Part shown: piece by piece, positions 1 through 6,722 of the stretch
How positions within the stretch are numbered: the first letter of the stretch is position 1
Layout: each line of letters opens with the position of its first letter
Source of the DNA: Bacteroidales bacterium
GTDB taxonomy: Bacteria > Bacteroidota > Bacteroidia > Bacteroidales > UBA7960
DNA: 8,801 nucleotides
Direction: 5' to 3'
NCBI GenBank assembly: GCA_003553005.1
Contig: PUPG01000014.1
Coordinates: 1-8,801, forward strand
Translations under genes and position numbers: made by a program
The notes under the pieces: generated by a model
What the model was told of the DNA's origin: nothing
The model's input: the letters and a program-made list of their open reading frames with translations, nothing else
Databases searched by the model: none

Positions 1-1232
1 TCACGAAACATGGTGGTGGTGCGTTCAAAAATGCGTGCAGCCAGGTCCAGGTTATCCTGCTCGTTGGCATATTGCTCCATGGCCGTGTGGTAATCGGCCA
101 TCGCCTCTTGCATTTGCAAGTCAAGGAAGTGGTATACCTCTTCCCGTGCTGTTCTTGATTTTTCCAGCTCCAGCCGGGCCTGCTGCACCCTGGAAGCGCG
201 CATCCCACTGGAAAAAATCGGAATGGTCAGGTTCACCCCAAAATAGGTGCTCGGAAACCAGGACTGGTCGCCATCAAAAAAGTTGAATTCATCCCGCATG
301 GCCATTTCCTGCCGGGTAAAAGAGGCCGAAAGGCTGGGCAGGTAGGCCGATTGTTCCCGCCTGAGTGTCATCAGGCTCATGCTTTCCTGCGACTGCGTGA
401 TGCGGTAGTCGATATGGTTGCGGGGAGAAAATGCCGTCGCCGCTCCAAGGTCGCTCAGCAACACGCCGTGCAGGTCTTCGAGCTTGTCGGTAAGTTCAAG
501 GTTTTGATCCATGTCGAGACCAAGCTGAAACTTCAGGAGCTTGCTGGTAACCTCATGCTGACGCTCCAATGCAGCGATCCTGTTTTCCATGTTGGACACC
601 GTGAGCTGCAGCTGATCCACATTGATGGGATCCGTAAACCCCTCCCGCAGCATCTCCCGGGTCTCATGAAGCTGCTGCTCCATGTTCCCGAGGTTTTGTC
701 TGACCATACCGAGGTTCTCCCGGGCAAGCAAGACGAGCAAATAAGTCTCTGTAACCGATTGTTTGATCTCGGCCTCCGAACGCTGCAGGGTTTGGTTGGC
801 CAGGTCACGAAAGATACGCGATGCACGCAAACCCACAATGTATTGGCCGTCAAAGATCAGCTGCTCCACGGAAGCCGTGGCGGTCACATTTTGCTCCGTG
901 CCAAACTGGATCTCAGCGAACTCACCTGGCTCGCCGCCGAAAAACTCTGCCGGGACAAGCGAGGTGGGGATATCCAAATAGTAATTATAGCCTACGGAAG
1001 CATTCACCTGGGGGAGGCCCGCGGCTGTCGTTTCCCATATCTGTTCTTCAGCGATCCGCAGGTCAGCCCGGGCCTTGCGCATGCCGAAACTGTGTTCGGC
1101 TGCATACTCCCGGGCTTCTTCCAGGCTTAGCTGCAACGTTTCGTTGGGATTGTGCGGGTTGGCCCAGGATACTGAAAAGTTAAGTATCAGGATGAACAGG
1201 CTCGCCCATGGCACAGAGATAAATAGCCGCAT
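1..1232 (-). CDS. TolC family outer-membrane efflux protein (C-terminus beyond the window)
   Basis: This is an outer-membrane channel protein of the TolC/OEP family, expected to form a trimeric beta-barrel plus periplasmic alpha-helical tunnel for a tripartite efflux or type I secretion system. One uninterrupted frame gives 410 codons up to the left edge; family members are usually about 430-480 residues, so only the end is missing. Residues 1-24 form a signal peptide with likely cleavage after Trp-Ala at 23-24. Helical OEP repeats lie at about 35-240 and 270-410. Hallmarks are Leu-Pro-Gln at 73-75 before a beta strand, Gln-Leu-Ile-Phe-Asp-Gly at 124-129, Leu-Pro-Ser-Leu at 298-301, and Pro-Ile-Phe-Ser-Ser-Gly at 338-343 followed by an Arg/Gln-rich helix. 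The ATG at 1232 is the first in-frame start; an ATG at 1249 is out of frame and hits a stop after four codons. No Shine-Dalgarno is visible. It lies 59 bases after yggS on the same strand and is probably co-transcribed. Membrane-fusion and RND or ABC partners are not in the window, so the substrate is unknown. Confidence 0.93.
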   Translation of the reverse strand, partial: MRLFISVPWASLFILILNFSVSWANPHNPNETLQLSLEEAREYAAEHSFGMRKARADLRIAEEQIWETTAAGLPQVNASVGYNYYLDIPTSLVPAEFFGGEPGEFAEIQFGTEQNVTATASVEQLIFDGQYIVGLRASRIFRDLANQTLQRSEAEIKQSVTETYLLVLLARENLGMVRQNLGNMEQQLHETREMLREGFTDPINVDQLQLTVSNMENRIAALERQHEVTSKLLKFQLGLDMDQNLELTDKLEDLHGVLLSDLGAATAFSPRNHIDYRITQSQESMSLMTLRREQSAYLPSLSASFTRQEMAMRDEFNFFDGDQSWFPSTYFGVNLTIPIFSSGMRASRVQQARLELEKSRTAREEVYHFLDLQMQEAMADYHTAMEQYANEQDNLDLAARIFERTTTMFR

Positions 1233-1291
1233 GATCAGGTTGTTTGCATATTTATTGGATAGGAGAACAACTCTGAAATGCGACCAATTGT

Positions 1292-1960
1292 TCACTCTCT
1301 GGCACCAAATATTGCTGTGCCTATACGAACCATATTGCTCCCTTCTTCAATGCCTTGCTGGTAGTCGTTGGACATCCCCATCGAGAGGATGTGAAAACCT
1401 TCCTGGTCGCTGAAGTACTTGCACTTGATGGCATCAAAATGGGATTTCAATTGCCTGAACTCTTTTTTGACTTGCTCCGTGTCATCGGTGAAGGTAGCCA
1501 TGCCCATGAGTCCTTGGACTTCAATGGCATTCATTTCGCGGTAGGCGTCGCTTTCCAGCAGGTCGCTCACCTCTTCGAAGCTCATGCCAAACTTGGTGCT
1601 TTCTTCTGCAATGTGGAGCTGAAGCAGCACGGGAATGACCCGTTCATTTTTTTGTCCCTCCTTGTTGATCACCTTAAGCAGCTTCATCTTGTCGACCGAA
1701 TGAATTAAGGCCACAAAGGGCGCGATGTATTTGACCTTGTTGGACTGGAGGTGCCCTACCATATGCCAGCGGATGTCTTCAGGCAGCTCCTCAGCCTTGG
1801 GTGTCAGCTCCTGGGCCTTGCTCTCCCCAAAATGGCGTTGTCCGGCTGCATAGGCCTCCATGATCTCGGCTGTGGTTCTTGTTTTGGATACCGCCACCAA
1901 TGTGACGTGTTCAGGAAGCGCTTTTCGCAGTGTGGCTAAATTTTCAGCGATGGACATCAT
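1292..1960 (-). CDS. yggS: YggS/PLPBP family pyridoxal 5'-phosphate homeostasis protein
   Basis: This is a cytoplasmic PLP-binding protein of the YggS/PROSC (PLPBP) family. It has the fold of the alanine racemase N-terminal barrel but no known catalytic activity, and family members keep free PLP and amino/keto-acid pools in balance. The 222-residue length is normal. Visible motifs are the PLP Schiff-base lysine Lys26 in Ala-Val-Ser-Lys-Thr, Phe-Gly-Glu at 44-46, the signature Gly-His-Leu-Gln-Ser-Asn-Lys at 69-75, Ser-Met-Gly-Met-Ser at 193-197, and the phosphate-binding end Val-Arg-Ile-Gly-Thr-Ala-Ile-Phe-Gly at 211-219. Residue 47 is Ser where I recall the family usually having Asn. Two adjacent ATGs occur (1960 and 1957); the second gives the Met-Ser-Ile-Ala-Glu start common in related proteins, so either may be used. 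It is divergent from guaA and is followed by the TolC-like gene after 59 bases. A -7-type element at 2122-2129 would give it a leader of about 155 bases. Confidence 0.96.
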   Translation of the reverse strand: MMSIAENLATLRKALPEHVTLVAVSKTRTTAEIMEAYAAGQRHFGESKAQELTPKAEELPEDIRWHMVGHLQSNKVKYIAPFVALIHSVDKMKLLKVINKEGQKNERVIPVLLQLHIAEESTKFGMSFEEVSDLLESDAYREMNAIEVQGLMGMATFTDDTEQVKKEFRQLKSHFDAIKCKYFSDQEGFHILSMGMSNDYQQGIEEGSNMVRIGTAIFGARE

Positions 1961-2059
1961 GCAGGGGTTTTAAGTAATTCAGGATTTTACTGTTCCAGGT
2001 TTCTCTTCGTGCCCGGCTTTGGTGCTTCAGGACCTTGGCAGATCAGGGCTTTGGCCTCT

Positions 2060-2100
2060 CTTCCAACCGGTTTTGGCAGCCCTGCAGCTCCGGCTGGAAG
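2060..2100 (-). other. Hairpin in the putative yggS leader RNA
   Basis: Inverted arms 2060-2070 and 2090-2100 are 11 bases each around a 19-base loop. Read on the minus strand they are CTTCCAGCCGG and CCGGTTGGAAG: ten Watson-Crick pairs plus one G-U wobble. On the plus strand the same position is an A-C mismatch, so the structure is favoured only in RNA made toward yggS. It would begin about 16 bases after the transcription start predicted from the -7 element at 2122-2129. There is no T run after it, so it does not look like a terminator or attenuator. Function is unknown. Confidence 0.5.
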
Positions 2101-2121
2101 GATTGGTGCCCGGGCCTGGCG

Positions 2122-2129
2122 CAAAGGTA
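2122..2129 (-). promoter_or_regulatory. Putative yggS promoter -7 element (TAnnTTTG)
   Basis: On the minus strand this reads TACCTTTG, an exact match to the Bacteroidota -7 consensus TAnnTTTG, followed by C. The predicted transcription start is near 2115-2118, giving a leader of about 155 bases before yggS. I do not see a matching TTTG -33 element at normal spacing, which lowers confidence. The leader contains no ATG, so no ATG-initiated upstream ORF is present. Confidence 0.5.
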
Positions 2130-2165
2130 CATAATCGGCAAAAACTTTGCATCTTTTCCCGGCTG

Positions 2166-2199
2166 TTTGTCAGGGAAAAAGAGGATATCCTTATCTTTG
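2166..2199 (+). promoter_or_regulatory. Putative guaA promoter (TTTG -33 and TAnnTTTG -7)
   Basis: TTTG at 2166-2169 and TATCTTTG at 2192-2199 are separated by 22 bases, within the loose spacing reported for Bacteroidota sigma-70-type promoters. The -7 element matches the TAnnTTTG consensus exactly. Transcription would begin at about 2203-2207, right at the proposed guaA ATG (2204). The mRNA would then be leaderless, or have a leader of under ten bases if the ATG at 2213 is used. Confidence 0.6.
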
Positions 2200-2203
2200 C
2201 CAC

Positions 2204-3733
2204 ATGCAAGAAATGATTTTAATCCTCGATTTCGGTTCTCAGTACACGCAGTTGATAGCCAGGAAGCTGAGAGAGTTAAATGTCTATTGTGAAATCCAGC
2301 CCTACCACCATCAACCAGATGAAACTGCGCACATTAAAGGCGTTGTGCTGTCGGGAAGCCCGTTCAGCGTACGGGATGAAAATGCGCCCAGGGTAAACCT
2401 GGACTGGTGCATGGATAAGATTCCTGTGCTGGGTATTTGTTACGGTGCCCAGTTGATCACCGTCAACCGGGGCGGTGAGGTCATGGCCTCATCCACCAGG
2501 GAGTACGGACGCGCCAACCTGTCCTACATTGCGCCGGGAGAGGCCTTGTTCAGAAACATCGAAGAGCAGTCCCAGGTGTGGATGTCCCACGCCGACACCA
2601 TTACCCGGCTGCCGGATGACTTTCACCTGGTGGCACGTACGAATGACATCGGTGTGGCTGCTTTCAAAGCACCGGGTGATCAGTTGTTCGGATTGCAGTT
2701 TCACCCCGAAGTGTATCACTCGTTGCAAGGCCAGCAGTTGCTCCGTAATTTCGTGGTGGACATCTGTGGTTGTGCGCAGGACTGGACGCCGGCTTCCTTT
2801 GTGGAGCAGACCGTTGCGCATTTGCGTGATGAGCTGGGTTCAGACAAGGTTGTGCTGGGACTGAGCGGAGGTGTTGACTCCAGTGTGGCGGCTACCTTAT
2901 TGCACGAGGCCATCGGCGAACAATTGCATTGTATTTTTGTGGACAATGGGCTGCTTCGAAAAAACGAGTTTGAAGAGGTGTTGCTGTCTTATAAGGATAT
3001 GGGGCTTAACGTACGCGGCGTGCGGGCAGCTGATCATTTTCTTGATGCACTCAAGGGGCTGACTGACCCGGAGTTGAAACGAAAAGCCATTGGTCGCGTG
3101 TTCATTGAGGTTTTTGAGCGCGAGGCAAAAAAGATCAGGGATGTGCATTGGCTGGCGCAAGGTACCATCTATCCGGATGTGATTGAGTCCATCTCAGTCA
3201 AAGGCCCCTCCATGACCATCAAGTCGCACCACAATGTAGGCGGTTTGCCGGAAAAGATGAACCTGAAGGTCATTGAACCCCTGAATTCCCTCTTTAAAGA
3301 TGAGGTCAGGCGGGTCGGCCGCAGCCTGGGTATTTCCTCCAGGATCCTCGACCGGCATCCTTTCCCGGGGCCGGGACTTGCCATTCGCATCCTTGGTGAG
3401 GTGACCGCCGACAAAGTCAGGGCCCTCCAGGAAGTGGATCATTATTTCATAGAAGCACTGAAATCTTCAGGGTGGTATAACAAAACCTGGCAGGCCGCAG
3501 CGATTCTACTACCGGTCCAATCCGTAGGCGTAATGGGTGATGAGCGTACCTATGAAAATGCTGTGGTGTTAAGGGCAGTGGAATCCACCGATGGGATGAC
3601 GGCAGACTGGGTGCATTTGCCCTATGAGCTGCTGGGAAGAATGAGCAATGACATCATCAACAACGTGAAAGGCATCAACCGTGTGGTGTATGACATCAGC
3701 TCCAAGCCGCCGGCAACGATAGAGTGGGAATAG
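2204..3733 (+). CDS. guaA: GMP synthase (glutamine-hydrolysing)
   Basis: GMP synthase converts XMP, ATP and glutamine to GMP, AMP, pyrophosphate and glutamate, the last step of cytoplasmic guanine nucleotide synthesis. The class I amidotransferase domain (about 4-190) has catalytic Cys79 in Gly-Ile-Cys-Tyr-Gly, and His167 and Glu169 in Phe-His-Pro-Glu. The ATP pyrophosphatase domain has the P-loop Ser-Gly-Gly-Val-Asp-Ser-Ser at 221-227. The C-terminal dimerisation domain ends in the conserved Lys-Pro-Pro-Ala-Thr-Ile-Glu-Trp-Glu. At 509 residues it is full length with no missing key residue. The frame is open back to an ATG at 2147, but that adds 19 residues unlike the family and would cross the promoter. 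The ATG at 2204 gives Met-Gln-Glu, matching remembered Bacteroidota homologues, and the ATG at 2213 is a second option. It is divergent from yggS, and a hairpin over its stop codon may end its transcript. Confidence 0.98.
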   Translation: MQEMILILDFGSQYTQLIARKLRELNVYCEIQPYHHQPDETAHIKGVVLSGSPFSVRDENAPRVNLDWCMDKIPVLGICYGAQLITVNRGGEVMASSTREYGRANLSYIAPGEALFRNIEEQSQVWMSHADTITRLPDDFHLVARTNDIGVAAFKAPGDQLFGLQFHPEVYHSLQGQQLLRNFVVDICGCAQDWTPASFVEQTVAHLRDELGSDKVVLGLSGGVDSSVAATLLHEAIGEQLHCIFVDNGLLRKNEFEEVLLSYKDMGLNVRGVRAADHFLDALKGLTDPELKRKAIGRVFIEVFEREAKKIRDVHWLAQGTIYPDVIESISVKGPSMTIKSHHNVGGLPEKMNLKVIEPLNSLFKDEVRRVGRSLGISSRILDRHPFPGPGLAIRILGEVTADKVRALQEVDHYFIEALKSSGWYNKTWQAAAILLPVQSVGVMGDERTYENAVVLRAVESTDGMTADWVHLPYELLGRMSNDIINNVKGINRVVYDISSKPPATIEWE

Positions 3734-3791
3734 TTGCAGGTGTCTTATATGTCTGCCACAGCCACCTGCAAACTGTCTGTAAAATTTTTTT
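3732..3791 (+). terminator. Possible intrinsic terminator after guaA
   Basis: A perfect 9-base inverted repeat, TTGCAGGTG at 3734-3742 and CACCTGCAA at 3763-3771, starts right after the TAG stop. Allowing one bulged A at 3772, two more pairs form using the last two bases of the stop codon (3732-3733 with 3773-3774). The loop is 20 bases. A run of seven T lies at 3785-3791, about 10 bases after the stem, farther than in a canonical terminator. It could instead be a 3'-end stabilising or processing structure. Confidence 0.5.
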
Positions 3792-3831
3792 GAGATTTGG
3801 GCGTATTCAATAATAACAAATCACGGTGATT

Positions 3832-6015
3832 ATGCGGAAAACCATTTCGGGAATTCTCTTTTTGGTCTTTGTTAGCTTTAGTCTTTTATCGATGGCCGAA
3901 GAGGACAGGCAATGGGATGAAGATCAGGAGAAGGAGGTCGTTGAGATTACGAATCGCTCCAGGACGCCACAATACATCGATGGCGAAGCCTATTACTTTC
4001 ACGCGGTCCTTCAGGGGCAGACGCTCTACTCCATTGCTCGTGCCTATGGCGTGGAGGAGGAAGACATCATCGAGGAAAATCCTGACATTCGCGACGGCTT
4101 GCGCTACGACCAGGTGATTCGCATTCCTGTTGCAGATGATCTGGATGCCATTCCACCCGTACACCGGATACGTCTGGATGAAGTGACGCCGACACCCAAA
4201 GGGCGGTTCGCAGAGCATGAAGTCCAGCGCCAGGAAACCCTTTTTGGACTTACCAGGGAGTATGGGGTGAGCCAGGAAACCATCCTGTTTTATAATCCAG
4301 AAGCCAGGGAAATGTTGCAAGTGGGACAGGTGTTGAGAATCCCACTGAAAGAACGCGACCCGGATGCCGAAGATTTTCGTTTGTATACCGTGGCTTCCGG
4401 CGAAACCTGGTATGGGATCGCACGTGAATTTGGACTTGGCGTGGGGGAACTGCAGGCAATGAATCCCGATGCAGAAGAAGACCTGCAGGCAGGTCAGCAA
4501 ATCAGGGTGCCGATCGAGACGGAAGTGGCGGAAACGGTTGAGCCCGAAAAGCCGGATGAGCGTTTTATTTTCCTGCCCTCCGCAGAACGGGAGGTGATGC
4601 CGGAGACTGACGAGTATTGTCTGCAACCTGAGCACCAGGACCATTATGACATCGCCCTGATTTTCCCTTTATACCTTGAAAACCTGGACCTTCCCGAAGA
4701 GCAAATCGCAGGGGTGGACAGCCTTACCGCACTGGTTGAGGAAGAAGACGATCCTGAGCCCCGGGAGTTGCATAGGGTCATCGACCAACTCTCCAAGGAG
4801 AATTTCACCGTAAACCACCCCTCATTCAGCTTTATTTCCTTTTACCAGGGTGTGCTTGTCGCCCTGGATTCAGCACGGCAACAAGGGAATGATATCCGTT
4901 TGCATGTGTTTGATGGATGCGATAACGTGGAAAAGGCTGAAGCACTGACTGCTACGGATACACTACGGCAGATGGACATGATCATCGGCCCTTTTCACGA
5001 AAGGCCCCTGAGGCATGTGGCCGACCATGCACAAAACCTGGATATTCCTGTGGTATCTCCCATGTTGCCTGATATGCATCAGTTGCAGGGCAATGAGCAC
5101 TTGTTCAAGGTGAGACCATCGCTGGAGACCATGCTGGCAGGGGTGGGGGAGTATGTCTCACAAAACTTTCCCCGTCAGAACATCATCCTGGTGCACGACA
5201 ATCAACCTGGTGCTGCAAGGGTAATTGACAGCTTCAGAGACTCCCTGCTCACCAATGTGGCCATGGTCAACCATGTGCACGACAGCCTGAATCTCGCCAG
5301 GGTAGATGGCTATTACCTGAACGGTACCCTTGTGGGTAACAGAAGGACACGTGCCCTGGTTATTCCGGATACTGCTGCCGTGCGGTGGGTGTCGCCCGAT
5401 CTGTTTGACCAGGAACAAGGTCGCAAGGTTCCACGTCCGACCAACGTGAAGGAGGTTATCTACAGGGAAGAAGGCATGGAAGGTGTGCTGAAGGCCATGC
5501 GCCAGGATAAGAAAAACGTGCTGATCACCCTGATCGGCGGTGAGCCCTTTGTGTCAAACTACCTGCGTCAATTGCACGAAAACAGGCGAAATTATCACAT
5601 GAGCATTTTTGGCATCCCGGAATGGGAAGACTATGTCAGCATTGAGATCGATTACCTGCAAAACCTGAATGTGCACTTCTTCAATGATGCATTTTATGAT
5701 TACCAGGACCCGCACATCGCTGATTTTGTGCGCAGGTACCGCGAGTTGTTCCTCACTGAACCCGACAATGACGCTTTTCATGGGGCACAAACCGCGTACT
5801 TCTTTTTCAGCGCACTCGAAGCATACGGAAAGGAGTTCGCCAGGTGCGTGCCACGACTGAACCAGTTGGGGTACACCAGTCCTTTTAATTTTGTGCAGAT
5901 TGCAGGAGAGGAAAATGGCTGGGAAAACACCCATACGGCGATTTACCGCATCAAAAACTATCGCTGGATAGACGTCACACGTCCCGTTACCATCGAACTG
6001 GCCACGGAGGAGTAA
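3832..6015 (+). CDS. Secreted protein with three LysM domains and a periplasmic-binding-protein (PBP1) fold
   Basis: Predicted periplasmic protein of 727 residues. Residues 1-22 form a signal peptide (Arg-Lys, hydrophobic core, likely cut after Ser-Met-Ala); there is no lipobox Cys, so it is probably soluble. Three LysM peptidoglycan-binding modules follow at about 54-100, 127-171 and 183-228, each with the Leu/Trp-Tyr/Phe-Gly/Ser-Ile/Leu helix, an Asn-Pro turn and a final Arg-Ile/Val-Pro. Acidic linkers separate them. From about 271 to 660 the sequence resembles the type 1 periplasmic binding fold of the LivK/branched-chain amino acid receptor class, with Ile-Ile-Gly-Pro at 384-387, Pro-Val-Val-Ser-Pro at 406-410, and Phe-Val-Arg-Arg-Tyr at 632-636 before the closing helices. 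No transporter permease or ATPase gene is nearby, so ordinary nutrient uptake is not supported. A role in sensing or organising the cell wall is inference. A GTG at 3826 would add two residues; the ATG at 3832 gives a cleaner signal peptide. No clear TAnnTTTG promoter was found in the 98-base gap after guaA. Confidence 0.9.
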   Translation: MRKTISGILFLVFVSFSLLSMAEEDRQWDEDQEKEVVEITNRSRTPQYIDGEAYYFHAVLQGQTLYSIARAYGVEEEDIIEENPDIRDGLRYDQVIRIPVADDLDAIPPVHRIRLDEVTPTPKGRFAEHEVQRQETLFGLTREYGVSQETILFYNPEAREMLQVGQVLRIPLKERDPDAEDFRLYTVASGETWYGIAREFGLGVGELQAMNPDAEEDLQAGQQIRVPIETEVAETVEPEKPDERFIFLPSAEREVMPETDEYCLQPEHQDHYDIALIFPLYLENLDLPEEQIAGVDSLTALVEEEDDPEPRELHRVIDQLSKENFTVNHPSFSFISFYQGVLVALDSARQQGNDIRLHVFDGCDNVEKAEALTATDTLRQMDMIIGPFHERPLRHVADHAQNLDIPVVSPMLPDMHQLQGNEHLFKVRPSLETMLAGVGEYVSQNFPRQNIILVHDNQPGAARVIDSFRDSLLTNVAMVNHVHDSLNLARVDGYYLNGTLVGNRRTRALVIPDTAAVRWVSPDLFDQEQGRKVPRPTNVKEVIYREEGMEGVLKAMRQDKKNVLITLIGGEPFVSNYLRQLHENRRNYHMSIFGIPEWEDYVSIEIDYLQNLNVHFFNDAFYDYQDPHIADFVRRYRELFLTEPDNDAFHGAQTAYFFFSALEAYGKEFARCVPRLNQLGYTSPFNFVQIAGEENGWENTHTAIYRIKNYRWIDVTRPVTIELATEE

Positions 6016-6018
6016 TCC

Positions 6019-6675
6019 TTATCTCAGGTCAACCACTTCGATATCCGGATGGTCATCCGGTTGAAAAGTAAACTTTTCTTCCCTGATGTCGGGGTCCGTG
6101 TCTATGGCCGCTATCTCATACCGGTATATGCCGCCCTGGCGGTCGTGTGCCTCTGTATAAGATATCTGGTGGCTTTGCTCACCGATGGCGACTCTGTACT
6201 TGTAGAAGGTCTGCGGTTCGTGGGGGACAAGGTCAATGATGTGTACATTTTCTTCATCCCGGGGTTCCAGGCGGATCCATCTTGCGCGAAAATCCTCCCG
6301 GAAGTTGTCCAGGACCGTCACCGGGTTCATGGCAGCTTCCGTATCTTCTGCATAGCTGATGTGGACTTCGTTCACCTCTTCCAGAAAGGTCCAGGCTGTT
6401 TTGCCGTCAGAGATCATATGGTACAAGCCCTGTTTCAGGTAGTACTTGTCGCCGCTGGTCAGGATAAACCCTTCGGCCTGATCGTATTGCTCAAGCTCCT
6501 CGTTTTGCATGGTGTATGAAAAGGTCATCCTGATGGCCTCATGCGCTTTCAGGACTTCACTGGCTTCATAAAGGATGCCATCTGCCTTCTCTTCATAGTG
6601 TTCGGGTTGAGCCAGGATAATTCCGGCTGATGCCATCAGGAATAAAAACAGGATCTGGCTTTGGAGTAGTCGCAT
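6019..6675 (-). CDS. lolA: LolA-like outer-membrane lipoprotein carrier protein
   Basis: This 218-residue protein belongs to the LolA family of periplasmic chaperones that carry lipoproteins from the inner-membrane Lol ABC transporter to the outer membrane. Residues 1-22 form a signal peptide with likely cleavage after Ile-Leu-Ala. The mature part has the LolA half-barrel pattern: a strand with Gly69-Phe70, Lys-Tyr-Tyr-Leu at 77-80, the signature Ser-Asp-Gly-Lys-Thr-Ala-Trp at 89-95, then Asn-Glu-Val at 102-104, an Asn-Pro-Val helix at 117-119, and paired strands to the end. It starts 47 bases after ftsK on the same strand with no visible -7 element between, so it is probably co-transcribed. 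From memory this ftsK-lolA order recurs in Bacteroidota. The stop codon lies 3 bases from the stop of the convergent LysM gene. Sequence divergence from proteobacterial LolA is expected, so lipoprotein binding is by family assignment only. Confidence 0.88.
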   Translation of the reverse strand: MRLLQSQILFLFLMASAGIILAQPEHYEEKADGILYEASEVLKAHEAIRMTFSYTMQNEELEQYDQAEGFILTSGDKYYLKQGLYHMISDGKTAWTFLEEVNEVHISYAEDTEAAMNPVTVLDNFREDFRARWIRLEPRDEENVHIIDLVPHEPQTFYKYRVAIGEQSHQISYTEAHDRQGGIYRYEIAAIDTDPDIREEKFTFQPDDHPDIEVVDLR

Positions 6676-6722
6676 ATCGTATGGTGTTGTGCAGATGCAG
6701 CTTGGTTTATATTTATTTGCCT

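Noticed and set aside
351..1130. Long open frame on the plus strand (259 codons)
   Set aside because: It lies fully antisense to the TolC-like gene, whose protein shows a signal peptide and family motifs throughout; the plus-strand translation shows no recognisable domain.
1236..1275. Inverted repeat upstream of the TolC-like ATG as a regulatory element
   Set aside because: It has a six-pair core plus three pairs beyond a bulge and a 21-base AT-rich loop; too weak to annotate, so it is mentioned only as context in a finding.
2147..2203. Upstream ATG extension of guaA by 19 codons
   Set aside because: The added residues do not resemble the family N-terminus, and the segment contains the -33/-7 promoter elements, so the start at 2204 is preferred.
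2019..2216. Small open frames on both strands in the yggS-guaA gap (65 codons plus, 60 codons minus at 2027-2209)
   Set aside because: Both cross the putative promoters and reach the guaA start region, with no recognisable protein features and no plausible initiation signals; noncoding control DNA explains the stretch better.
3886..4644. Open frame on the minus strand (252 codons)
   Set aside because: It is antisense to the three LysM modules of the envelope protein. It is rich in Cys and His with no domain pattern, typical of an antisense shadow.
6009..6018. Small hairpin with a GTAA tetraloop at the LysM/lolA junction as a bidirectional terminator
   Set aside because: Only four or five pairs form and no T run follows on either strand.
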